A stretch of DNA of 6,821 nucleotides, taken from DATJUF01 sp035524095. GTDB taxonomy: Bacteria > Desulfobacterota > Binatia > Binatales > Binataceae. The translations under genes and the position numbers were made by a program. The stretch lies in assembly GCA_035524095.1 (NCBI GenBank), contig DATKPK010000039.1:1-6821 (forward strand), in the 5' to 3' direction. Below, piece by piece: positions 1-5,704 of the stretch (the first letter of the stretch is position 1; each line of letters starts with the position of its first letter). The notes beneath the pieces are model-generated. The model ran no database searches. It saw only the letters and a list, made by a program, of their open reading frames with translations, and had not been told where the DNA came from.

Positions 1-519
1 CCACCAGGCATCGCGCACCTGGTACATATTGTAATAGCCATTCATGAAGTGGCCGTAGCTCGACTTGTTCGGGCTTGCGGCACTCCAGGCAGTGTTGTTG
101 GCACTGTTGAATGAATATGGCGGTTCATAAGCGAACCACGACCGGACGAAAAAATTGTTAGAGTCGTTGAGTTCGTAATTGATGTCGTTCTGAAGCAAGG
201 TCCGCGAGGTCGACAGATTGTTGCGGCTCGGTGTGAAATCCCGCAACGCCGGCGGATCCTGCCACATACCGAAGGTCTGGCTGATATAACCTGAGTCGTG
301 TAATCCGTTTAGCCAACTGCTCTCGCCTGATGGCGCGCTAGCCTGCGGCAACACTCCGACGGTGGCCCCGGTTACACTTAGCGAATCATTTGCGCCGGAA
401 ACCTCCCCGGCGCGAACTCCGGTGGCACTCAAACCGTACAAAACAGCGGCGGCGGCCACGGTTACTGACAACTTCCGAAATCCCCCAAGCAGACGTGGTA
501 GGTACGTACTGAACCCCAT
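1..519 (-). CDS. Secreted DUF1302-like outer-membrane protein, N-terminal part (C-terminus beyond window)
   Basis: The reading frame is open from an ATG at 519 down to base 1 (173 codons, no stop), so only the N-terminus is present. Residues 1-37 look like a signal peptide: a basic region with Arg9, Arg15 and Lys16, a hydrophobic core at about 18-32, and a likely signal peptidase I site after VRA (residues 35-37). The mature part is rich in Asn, Ser and aromatic residues. It has an alternating pattern (for example NNFFVRSWFAYEP) typical of beta-barrel strands, and a DFTPSRNN segment that resembles, from memory, the large DUF1302 outer-membrane proteins of Binatota and Deltaproteobacteria. The likely location is the outer membrane; the substrate or cargo is unknown. 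The start is supported by a GGGGAG ribosome site about 8 nt upstream. A promoter at 721-748 implies a leader of about 195 nt. Coding is certain in practice; the family name is moderately sure. Confidence 0.82.
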   Translation of the reverse strand, partial: MGFSTYLPRLLGGFRKLSVTVAAAAVLYGLSATGVRAGEVSGANDSLSVTGATVGVLPQASAPSGESSWLNGLHDSGYISQTFGMWQDPPALRDFTPSRNNLSTSRTLLQNDINYELNDSNNFFVRSWFAYEPPYSFNSANNTAWSAASPNKSSYGHFMNGYYNMYQVRDAWW

Positions 520-521
520 AA

Positions 522-585
522 ATCTTCTCCCCAAAGATGCTGGCCGTCCCCGTGGCCAGACTCCGTTTGTCGCGGCCGGTGGCCG
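522..585 (-). promoter_or_regulatory. Inverted repeats in the leader just upstream of the outer-membrane gene
   Basis: Three small inverted repeats sit directly before the start at 519. Reading the minus strand: CGGCC/GGCCG with a 3-nt loop (585-573); CTGGCC/GGCCAG with an 8-nt loop (559-540); and ATCTT/AAGAT with a 7-nt loop (538-522). The last loop carries the GGGGAG Shine-Dalgarno sequence itself. The GGCC-containing arms could also pair with each other, so alternative folds are possible. The repeats are visible; any role in translation control or mRNA stability is inference. No known riboswitch class was recognised. Confidence 0.35.
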
Positions 586-720
586 AACTACGTTTTCTGG
601 ATGGTTCTTGTACTACTGATATGTGCTGCTATTTGTATCGGACTGTCTCTAACTTACGGCGATCCGATGTCTCAGTTATTCACCTCCTGTAGCGATCTCT
701 AATACGTTCGTTGATGGCTG

Positions 721-748
721 CTTATAGCAACTTCGCCGACAACGTCAA
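721..748 (-). promoter_or_regulatory. Sigma70-type promoter for the outer-membrane protein gene
   Basis: On the minus strand a TTGACG -35 box (748-743) is followed after 16 bp by a TATAAG -10 box (726-721). Each matches five of six consensus bases. Transcription would start near 714, giving a leader of about 195 nt before the ATG at 519. The element lies between the stop of the upstream PH-domain gene (800) and the outer-membrane gene, so the latter can be transcribed on its own. Confidence 0.55.
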
Positions 749-799
749 CAGAAGCGAACGTGGAAAATTCAATCCGCTTAAAAATAAAAAGAAGGGGGC

Positions 800-1339
800 T
801 TATGCAAGGCGCTTAAGCCGCGCCTGGCGAAGAATTTCGGCCATCCGCTCGGGATCGGGAATATCCCATAGCCGAATCATGAAGTCAGCGCTCGCAGCCG
901 ACGCGATCGCAACATTGCCCAAGCCAAGCATCCGCTGGATCAGGCTGCGATCGACTTCAATCGAACGGACATCCGCCAGTTCCATCTCGCGGCGATGGCG
1001 AGCGAGGAGGCCACTACGCTCGATCAGCCGGTCTGATGTAAGGCTCCAACTCGTATTGCGCCGAGCAAGGCTGACCATGCCGAACAGCAAGACTGCCAAG
1101 GCGAATAAGATCGGCGCGAGGGGTGCGCCCCCATGCGGTACCACCAACAATCCAACGCCAGCCACCGTTAGGATCGCAACTAAAATCAGCGAGCCAGCGA
1201 AATGCCACCACGACGGTAAAATACGCGTCAGCGCGTATTCATGACGCGTCTCAGGGCGCGGCATCAGGATGCGCGTTCCGCATCGCGAACAGAAGGCTGA
1301 ATTGGGCGCCGACTCAAAGCCGCATTGAGGACATCGCAT
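800..1339 (-). CDS. Zinc-ribbon, two-TM, PH domain-containing membrane protein
   Basis: This is a 179-residue protein. Residues 1-24 form a short zinc ribbon with Cys3, Cys6, Cys17 and Cys20 (CPQC and CSRC knuckles). Two hydrophobic segments follow at about 47-67 and 73-91, joined by a short Pro/Gly loop. The C-terminal half, about 96-172, reads as a bacterial PH domain (bPH2, YdbT/YdbS-like): a WSLTSDRLIERSGLL strand-turn, then MELADVRSIEV and a strand pair ending in RLWDIPDPE. Such proteins are inner-membrane proteins of poorly known function, and no enzymatic motif is seen. The frame stays open upstream to 1462, but the ATG at 1339 is preferred. It puts the zinc ribbon at the N-terminus, and a good promoter at 1365-1395 lies inside the longer version. 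No clear Shine-Dalgarno precedes it, so it may be read from a short leader. It is divergent from the oxidoreductase gene. Confidence 0.82.
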   Translation of the reverse strand: MRCPQCGFESAPNSAFCSRCGTRILMPRPETRHEYALTRILPSWWHFAGSLILVAILTVAGVGLLVVPHGGAPLAPILFALAVLLFGMVSLARRNTSWSLTSDRLIERSGLLARHRREMELADVRSIEVDRSLIQRMLGLGNVAIASAASADFMIRLWDIPDPERMAEILRQARLKRLA

Positions 1340-1364
1340 TGGGAGATAAGGTGCCTGCCAACGA

Positions 1365-1395
1365 ATTATATGATTGCCGAAGCCAGATTCGTCAA
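1365..1395 (-). promoter_or_regulatory. Sigma70-type promoter for the PH-domain gene
   Basis: On the minus strand TTGACG (1395-1390) and a perfect TATAAT (1370-1365) are separated by 19 bp. The overlapping hexamer CATATA gives a 17-bp spacer. Transcription would begin near 1358, about 19 nt before the ATG at 1339. This supports that start over the longer reading frame beginning at 1462. The site lies in the 128-bp gap shared with the divergent oxidoreductase gene, for which no comparably good promoter was seen. Confidence 0.55.
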
Positions 1396-1467
1396 CGCAT
1401 ATCCGCGCGCAACTGTGGCTCGCCCTGCCGCTGGCACACGGCTTTCGCGCCATGCTAATCATCGCCC

Positions 1468-2310
1468 ATGAAAATAGGATTATTCGGAATCAATACTGGA
1501 CCTTGTGCGAATCCAATAACGGCGGCGAAGGCCGCCCGTGCGGCGGAAGCTGCGGGCTTCGAGAGCGTGTGGACGGGAGAGCATATCGTTCTCCCCGACC
1601 CGCAGATGCCACCCTCGCCGGTGCCGGCGGATACGCCGTTTCTCGATTCCGCAGTCGCGCTGTCTTATGTCGCGGCGCATACCAAGAAGGTGCGCCTCGG
1701 CACTGGCATCATAATTTTGCCGCAGCGTAATCCGGTGGTGCTGGCCAAGGAACTGGCATCTCTTGACGTCCTATCTGAAGGGCGGCTTACGTTCGGAATC
1801 GGGATCGGTTATCTGAAGCCGGAGTTCGATGCGATCGGCGCACCGTTCGATCACAAAGGGCCGCGCAGCGAGGAATTCCTGGCGGCGATGATCGCGCTGT
1901 GGACGCAGGAGAAACCGGCTTATCACGGGCGTTTCGTATCGTTCGGGGGCGTCAACGCGATGCCGCGCCCAGTGCAAAAGCCGCATCCTGAAGTGGTCTT
2001 CGGTGGCCATACCAAAGAAGCCTATAGTCGCTCGGCGCGGCTGGCGCGCGGATGGTACGGCTTCGCCCTCGACCTTGAAGGTACAGCCAAATGCATCGAA
2101 GGCGTGCGCGCGGCATGCACGGAAGCGGGAAGGCCATTGGCCGATCTTGAGATCAGCGTGACACCGCGCGGGCGGGTTGATCGCGATACGTTGGCACGTT
2201 TCGCAGACCTCGGAGTTAGCAGGCTGATTCTGCTGCATCGCGGGCGTGACGAAGCCGGCGTGCTGAGCTTCATCGATCAAACCGCCCAGGAACTGATCGC
2301 ATCGGCTTGA
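1468..2310 (+). CDS. LLM class, F420-dependent-type oxidoreductase
   Basis: This 280-residue protein has the luciferase-like monooxygenase TIM-barrel fold and resembles the TIGR03619-type F420-dependent group. Visible family features are the first beta strand (MKIGLFGI), the GFESVWTGEHIVLP segment at 30-43, and RLGTGIIILPQRNP (76-89) leading into LAKELASLDVLSEGRL. Next come GIGIGYLKPEFDAIG at 110-124, which lies at the cofactor pocket in the family, and the PVQKPHPEVVFGG strand at 168-180. The length is normal, so the gene looks complete. Family members move hydride between reduced F420 (or flavin) and varied organic substrates; the substrate cannot be read here. The ATG at 1468 is chosen because the protein begins directly with the first barrel strand. 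No good Shine-Dalgarno precedes it. It is divergent from the PH-domain gene and appears monocistronic, with no clear terminator after it. Confidence 0.9.
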   Translation: MKIGLFGINTGPCANPITAAKAARAAEAAGFESVWTGEHIVLPDPQMPPSPVPADTPFLDSAVALSYVAAHTKKVRLGTGIIILPQRNPVVLAKELASLDVLSEGRLTFGIGIGYLKPEFDAIGAPFDHKGPRSEEFLAAMIALWTQEKPAYHGRFVSFGGVNAMPRPVQKPHPEVVFGGHTKEAYSRSARLARGWYGFALDLEGTAKCIEGVRAACTEAGRPLADLEISVTPRGRVDRDTLARFADLGVSRLILLHRGRDEAGVLSFIDQTAQELIASA

Positions 2311-2618
2311 GAGCGTCGGTCAAGCCTAGCTAGAACCAATCAAGACCAGCGAAGCATGTATGAGAAAATTACAACCTACCAAGTCATAAGGTTGGCGACA
2401 GGCGTTTTTTCGCACCGTCTCACGGCAGCTGAAATTCCAATCCAGAATCATTTAGAGGCAACGCATGGCGCTTCATTAGTGGGCGCGAAAAACCGAACGG
2501 CGTCCGATAGGTGGTCCGTGGAGGGATCAAATCGCGCCCTTGGAAGAGTGGAGTCGAAGCCCGAGAGCGTCAAAGAGCTTCCATAAGAGGGTTGAAGCGT
2601 GCCGAGATGGCCTTTGAG

Positions 2619-2729
2619 TGTCAGCGTTTAGTTGCAAGCAGCCAATTTTATGTCAAGTGACAAAATCTTGGCGCTCTAAATGTGTCAATTAGGCGAGACT
2701 CTGCGCGATTTCGCTTGATAATGGTGACA
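2619..2729. repeat. Cluster of TGTCA/TGACA half-sites, partly phased at 32 bp
   Basis: TGTCA occurs at 2619-2623, 2651-2655 and 2683-2687, each start exactly 32 bp from the last. TGACA, its reverse complement, occurs at 2658-2662 and 2725-2729. The pair at 2651-2662 forms a palindrome TGTCA-AG-TGACA. Five copies in about 110 bp is far more than the roughly 0.2 expected by chance. Thirty-two bp is about three helical turns, which would place sites on the same face of DNA. A binding site for a regulator, perhaps the HTH protein encoded next door, is inference. Confidence 0.45.
2717..2722 (+). promoter_or_regulatory. Possible -10 box for the HTH transcript
   Basis: GATAAT within TTGATAAT matches five of six -10 consensus bases and would start transcription near 2729, before the leader ORF at 2765. 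No good -35 hexamer is found at the usual distance, so if real the promoter may depend on an activator. The nearby TGTCA repeats would suit that. Confidence 0.3.
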
Positions 2730-2764
2730 TCGAAAGTCGGCATTGGCCTTGCACTAGGAGGAGC

Positions 2765-2794
2765 ATGATTCAAGTTTGCATGCTTAAGGAGTAA
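2765..2794 (+). CDS. Nine-codon leader ORF (uORF) before the HTH gene
   Basis: An ATG at 2765 follows AGGAGG (2756-2761) after 3 nt and reads MIQVCMLKE before TAA at 2792-2794. A second AGGAGG begins one base after the stop (2796-2801) and serves the HTH gene at 2813. The tight order of Shine-Dalgarno, mini-ORF, Shine-Dalgarno and gene suggests a leader peptide or translational coupling. This rests only on layout: the spacing of the first AGGAGG is short, and no attenuator hairpin was found between the two frames. Confidence 0.35.
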   Translation: MIQVCMLKE

Positions 2795-2812
2795 GAGGAG
2801 GTCATTCAGCCG

Positions 2813-3013
2813 ATGAAGCTAGACAACAGCAGAGTAATGACGGTTAAGGAATTGTCCGATTATTTGAAGGTTCATCCTTCGACGGTATATCGGCAGCTGA
2901 AGCGAGGCCAACTGCCGGCGTTCAAGGTTGGAAGTGACTGGCGCTTCAATGTCGAATCGATCGACCGCTGGCGTTTGGAGCAGGACAGCTTTGGACCTTC
3001 AGTTAGCTCGTAG
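2813..3013 (+). CDS. Small excisionase-type helix-turn-helix DNA-binding protein
   Basis: This 66-residue protein consists almost entirely of a MerR-like HTH_17 / excisionase-family domain. MTVKELSDYLKVHPSTVYRQLKR (residues 9-31) contains the helix-turn-helix, and LPAFKVGSDWRFNVESIDRW (34-53) is the wing and following helix, with the typical Phe-Lys-Val-Gly and Trp-Arg positions. A short tail (54-66) follows. Family members bind DNA either as recombination directionality factors or as small transcription regulators. No integrase or phage gene is nearby, so a regulatory role is at least as likely as excision. The ATG at 2813 lies 11 nt after AGGAGG (2796-2801), slightly long spacing, but no better in-frame ATG exists because TAA at 2792 closes the frame. 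The gene stands alone between long noncoding stretches. Confidence 0.85.
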   Translation: MKLDNSRVMTVKELSDYLKVHPSTVYRQLKRGQLPAFKVGSDWRFNVESIDRWRLEQDSFGPSVSS

Positions 3014-3145
3014 ATCGTAATAGCTGCTGGTTCTATCGGCGTCACGTCCCGGCGGTTTCGAGATAGCTGGGACGGGGGGTGCCGCGAAACGGCCATTATT
3101 AGCCCGAGAGCGGCGATCAAAGTGTCAATGTTGAGTAAGGCACTA

Positions 3146-3164
3146 GCGTTGGATGATTCAACGC
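3146..3164. repeat. Inverted repeat GCGTTG-7 nt-CAACGC
   Basis: This is a perfect 6-bp inverted repeat with a 7-nt loop. Adding one G-U pair and one A-T pair would extend the stem to eight pairs around a 3-nt loop. It is not followed by a T run, so it is not an intrinsic terminator on the plus strand. Its role is unknown. Confidence 0.35.
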
Positions 3165-3200
3165 GAGACGGCGCCCGCGTAGCGTAAATGTTGGCTGGAC

Positions 3201-3224
3201 GACTCTTGCCTGATTTGAAGAGTC
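3201..3224. repeat. Inverted repeat GACTCTT-10 nt-AAGAGTC
   Basis: A perfect 7-bp inverted repeat surrounds a 10-nt loop. Beyond a three-base bulge on one side, GAC and GTC would add three more pairs. No T run follows. It lies about 190 bp past the HTH gene and could be a protein-binding site or part of an RNA fold; neither can be decided here. Confidence 0.35.
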
Positions 3225-3391
3225 TCAGTCGTGATGGCAAAGGCTGCAACAAACTGGCTGTAAAAGGCCGTGATCGAGTTAGCATGGAGGGTAAAGCGCG
3301 AGGCTCGGAGCTGACTCGACAGCAAAGATTTTAGGTTCGCGATTATTGTTGGCTAGCGGTCTCCAAGACTGCGATGCTCCGAAGAGGGGGA

Positions 3392-3428
3392 CAGGCTGCT
3401 GGAAGCGATTTTCCAGCAGCCTGCTTTT
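3392..3428. terminator. Strong 13-bp hairpin, probable terminator between convergent units
   Basis: CAGGCTGCTGGAA (3392-3404) and its exact reverse complement (3411-3423) flank a 6-nt loop. On the plus strand the stem is followed by CTTTT, a short but usable U tract, so it would stop transcripts coming from the HTH side. On the minus strand it begins four bases after the TGA of the RNB nuclease gene but is followed by TCCCCC rather than a U run. It may still mark that transcript's 3' end or protect it. Confidence 0.6.
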
Positions 3429-5428
3429 CAGCCTCCGCCTGGCTGGGAAGCCGGGCCGGTTCGCAAGTAATCGAGCGCGAGCCAGCCTCGTAGCGGATCG
3501 AGGCGCGCGATCTGCACCGAGACGCGCGCCTGACTTGCGACGTTTGGTGCTCCGTTCAAACTGCCTCGTATCCCATAGGCGTCCAATTCGGCGGTCGCGC
3601 CGTCACGCAGCACAGTAGCTTCCAGCGGAACTCCCAACGCGTTGCGCTCGAGATAGCGCAGCGTCCAATAGCGCTTGGCTCGCCGTTCGAGTTCGCGCCC
3701 TTCGGTCTCTGATGCCTCAGCGTTAGCGAGCAAGCGCAGCAACTCTTCCGGGTCGTACGGCGGATGACCATCACCAGCCAGAGCGGCAATTAATTGGCGC
3801 TGCAGCACGAGATCCATGTAACGCCTGATCGGCGAACTCGTTTGCGCATAGCAGGCGAGACCAATCCCTGCGTGAAATTCCGGGTGGATCGACAGGTGAG
3901 GCCGTTGCGACGCCAAATCACCACCGCCCGCTGGTTTAACCCGATAGACGAGTGGAATCCGCTTTTCGGCCGCGAAGCGCGCCGCCAAGTGATTACACAG
4001 CACCATCAACTCGGCGACCAATTCGCGGCTGGGCGAACTGTTATCGATGATCGAGATTTGAATTTCGCCGTTCGCGCTCACCTTGATCTTTGGCTCGCGC
4101 CGCTGAATTAAAAGCGCGCCGGCCGATCGTCGATGGTCTCGCATCCGTGATGTCAGTTCATGGAGTCGCCGAAGCATCGCCGCGACAGCGCTGCCCGATT
4201 CCCCGGTGATTAAGTCGTCCGCCGCCTGGTAGCTTAGCCGGGCCGCTATGGTGACCTGCGACGGGTAGATTGAATAGCTGATCAGGCGCCCGTCAGCGGC
4301 GATTTGGGCGTCCGTGGTCAGCACATGGCGTTCGCGTCCGGCGATAAGGCTCGCGCGATCGGTGGCAATAGTATCCGGCAGCATTCGGATCGACACTTCC
4401 GGCAGATAAACCGTTGTGCCGCGCAACGCCGCCTCGGCGTCCATCGCGCCTCCCTTCGCGACCAGATCGGCGACCAGCGCGATATGGATTCTAACTCGTG
4501 TGCCTCCGTCGGCCGTCGGCACGCACGAGATAGCATCATCAATCTCGACGGTGTCGTCATCATCGATGGTGACCGCCAATTCGTCGCCACTAGTTTCGCG
4601 CGAGGGCGCAACGGACGCCCTTGCTTCTTCCAGCGCAGCGTCGCTGAAGCTGTCGCGCACGCCACCAATTAGCGCAAAGCGGGACCCGGGTGGCGCTGAA
4701 CCGATCCGATCAAGAATCTCGTAAGCGGCCTCGGCCGGCGGAATATCAGGAAGGGCCGCTTCGATCATTGCGGTCATATCTCGATTACGCGTGAAGGGAT
4801 TCGCGAGATACCGGCGCAACTCAGTCGACAATTCGAGCGCTTCGTCCGGTTCCGGAGTGAGGCCGTCTTCGATTACGCTCCGAAGCAAATTGCGGATCCG
4901 GCGGCTGGCCTCGCTTCGGAGTCTTACCTTATCTTGCTGGAGGCGCAGACGTTCGACCTGATCGGCCGTGCGCGGTACGAACTCCATATGGCGCCGCACG
5001 AAATATAGCCTGTCTTGAAGCAACGCTTCGAGCATCACCGAGGTTCCGCTAGGCGACCGGCTGCCAAAGAATAGCTCGGCCAACTCGCCGGCATCGAAAC
5101 CGCGGCCTTGCTCCAGGACGATTTCCCACAGCAGATTGAGGTCAAGGTCAGCACTCAGCCGAGCGCGTTCCTCATCTATAGCAGCGAGTACCGAGCCGAG
5201 ATTTTCGCGATTGGCCTTGCGTTCTGGATGCCGTAGTAGAACCAAGTCTCGCGAAAAAACCTTCTCACGACTGTTGGCGCCGATTACGGCGACCTGGTTT
5301 CCCTGCTCGCGTACGACCAACCCGGCATGGAGGCGTCCTTGTTCGAGGTATTCGACGATGGCGCCGATATATTTGTCGGTGTCAGGCACGTTACTATCAT
5401 TGTGACGTTCGGGGGAGAGCAAAACCAT
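3428..5428 (-). CDS. RNB-domain exoribonuclease (RNase II/R family)
   Basis: This 666-residue protein belongs to the RNase II/R superfamily, processive 3'-to-5' single-strand exoribonucleases of the cytoplasm. The N-terminal ~280 residues hold a small beta domain and helical segments. The RNB core spans about 281-600 and is recognisable by TIDDDDTVEIDDAIS (287-301), HIALVAD (315-321), YLPEVSIRMLP (341-351), ELVAELMVLCNHLAA (469-483), YRVKPAG (495-501) and TSSPIRRYMDL (530-540). A reduced S1-like barrel ends the protein (about 600-655). The metal-binding aspartates correspond to Asp289, Asp297 and Asp298. The position of E. coli RNase II Asp207 is Glu295, and the Asp usual in HIAD is Leu318. 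It looks closer to the shorter Zam-like or organellar RNB proteins than to E. coli RNase R, and no gene symbol is given. The start is uncertain: ATG at 5428 is chosen, with TTG at 5455 and GTG at 5389 as alternatives. None has a good ribosome site. Confidence 0.88.
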   Translation of the reverse strand: MVLLSPERHNDSNVPDTDKYIGAIVEYLEQGRLHAGLVVREQGNQVAVIGANSREKVFSRDLVLLRHPERKANRENLGSVLAAIDEERARLSADLDLNLLWEIVLEQGRGFDAGELAELFFGSRSPSGTSVMLEALLQDRLYFVRRHMEFVPRTADQVERLRLQQDKVRLRSEASRRIRNLLRSVIEDGLTPEPDEALELSTELRRYLANPFTRNRDMTAMIEAALPDIPPAEAAYEILDRIGSAPPGSRFALIGGVRDSFSDAALEEARASVAPSRETSGDELAVTIDDDDTVEIDDAISCVPTADGGTRVRIHIALVADLVAKGGAMDAEAALRGTTVYLPEVSIRMLPDTIATDRASLIAGRERHVLTTDAQIAADGRLISYSIYPSQVTIAARLSYQAADDLITGESGSAVAAMLRRLHELTSRMRDHRRSAGALLIQRREPKIKVSANGEIQISIIDNSSPSRELVAELMVLCNHLAARFAAEKRIPLVYRVKPAGGGDLASQRPHLSIHPEFHAGIGLACYAQTSSPIRRYMDLVLQRQLIAALAGDGHPPYDPEELLRLLANAEASETEGRELERRAKRYWTLRYLERNALGVPLEATVLRDGATAELDAYGIRGSLNGAPNVASQARVSVQIARLDPLRGWLALDYLRTGPASQPGGG
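5373..5400 (+). promoter_or_regulatory. Promoter candidate for the small RHH-like gene, inside the nuclease coding region
   Basis: TTGTCG (5373-5378) and TATCAT (5395-5400) are 16 bp apart; the -10 box matches five of six consensus bases. Transcription would start near 5407, just ahead of the GGGGGAG at 5411-5417 and the start codons at 5429 and 5444. It overlaps the first codons of the divergent RNB gene, as expected if the two genes start back to back. Confidence 0.4.
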
Positions 5429-5443
5429 ATGGAGCGGGGTGCG

Positions 5444-5665
5444 ATGCCGGGACAACGCGTCGAAATCGAATTGCCCGAGGAGCTTTGGCGCGACCTCGAG
5501 CAGGTAGCCGAGGTACTCGGCATCGGGAATCTAGCCGAGGCAGCCCTTGTCGGCCTCGCCGACTGGATCGCGCGTCGCAAGGCCGAACTCGACGACCGCG
5601 ACCCGGCTCAGCGTTATTTCATCAACGAAGCGCTGGATGAGCTGGCGCGCGGGCGGAAAGAATAG
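5444..5665 (+). CDS. Small ribbon-helix-helix-like protein
   Basis: This is a 73-residue protein of unknown function. It begins with a short strand (RVEIELP, residues 5-11). Two amphipathic helices follow at about 12-25 (EELWRDLEQVAEVLG) and 29-48 (LAEAALVGLADWIARRKAEL), the order expected of a ribbon-helix-helix (CopG/Arc-like) DNA-binding or antitoxin-type fold. The charged tail (49-73) is helical. No toxin partner is adjacent, so a toxin-antitoxin role is not supported. The ATG at 5444 is preferred because it leads directly into the predicted strand and has GGAG 9 nt upstream. The in-frame ATG at 5429, with GGGGGAG about 11 nt upstream, would add five residues and is nearly as good. The gene is divergent from the RNB nuclease and ends 39 bp from the convergent envelope protein gene. 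Confidence 0.62.
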   Translation: MPGQRVEIELPEELWRDLEQVAEVLGIGNLAEAALVGLADWIARRKAELDDRDPAQRYFINEALDELARGRKE

Positions 5666-5704
5666 ACAAGATTTTGGTCGGAAGCTGCCCGCGGCTTGAC
5701 GTCA

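Larger units (their letters stand above)
2311..2812. other. 502-bp intergenic region upstream of the HTH gene
   Basis: No convincing protein gene is seen here apart from the nine-codon leader ORF at 2765-2794. A 76-codon open frame at 2356-2586 has no ribosome site and no recognisable domain, and is judged spurious. The right half holds the TGTCA/TGACA cluster (2619-2729), a possible -10 box and closely packed Shine-Dalgarno-like sequences. It therefore looks like control DNA for the HTH gene. Confidence 0.6.
3014..3427. other. 414-bp intergenic region with several inverted repeats
   Basis: No convincing gene is seen. Inverted repeats found by eye are CGTCCC/GGGACG (3045-3050 and 3069-3074), GCGTTG/CAACGC (3146-3164) and GACTCTT/AAGAGTC (3201-3224). 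The strong terminator-like hairpin at 3392-3423 closes the region. A 48-codon ATG frame at 3188-3334 lacks a ribosome site and is not called. Another GTGTCAAT, like the one at 2682-2689, occurs at 3122-3129. Confidence 0.55.

Noticed and set aside
683..688. AGGAGG on the minus strand, possibly serving a second leader ORF
   Set aside because: No ATG, GTG or TTG lies at a usable distance giving more than a few codons; only a CTG with eight codons fits. It is mentioned in the leader finding but not called as a gene.
711..1244. Plus-strand 177-codon open frame
   Set aside because: It lies opposite the PH-domain gene, is dominated by Arg and Ser as expected of antisense translation of GC-rich DNA, and shows no domain.
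2356..2586. Plus-strand 76-codon open frame between the oxidoreductase and the HTH gene
   Set aside because: There is no Shine-Dalgarno before the ATG, no recognisable domain, and the composition is unlike that of neighbouring proteins.
2651..2662. TGTCA-AG-TGACA repeats as a possible CRISPR array or iteron origin
   Set aside because: The repeat units are only five bases, there are no long repeats with spacers, and no cas or replication initiator gene is present.
2872..3285. Minus-strand 137-codon open frame crossing the HTH gene
   Set aside because: It overlaps most of the HTH gene on the other strand and has no recognisable motif or ribosome site.
3188..3334. Plus-strand 48-codon ATG frame, rich in Lys and Arg
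   Set aside because: No ribosome site precedes it, no family resemblance is seen, and it spans the inverted repeat at 3201-3224. It is probably chance.
5666..5704. Possible terminator between the convergent RHH-like and envelope genes
   Set aside because: Only a 4-bp AAGC/GCTT stem without a T tract could be found, which is too weak to call.
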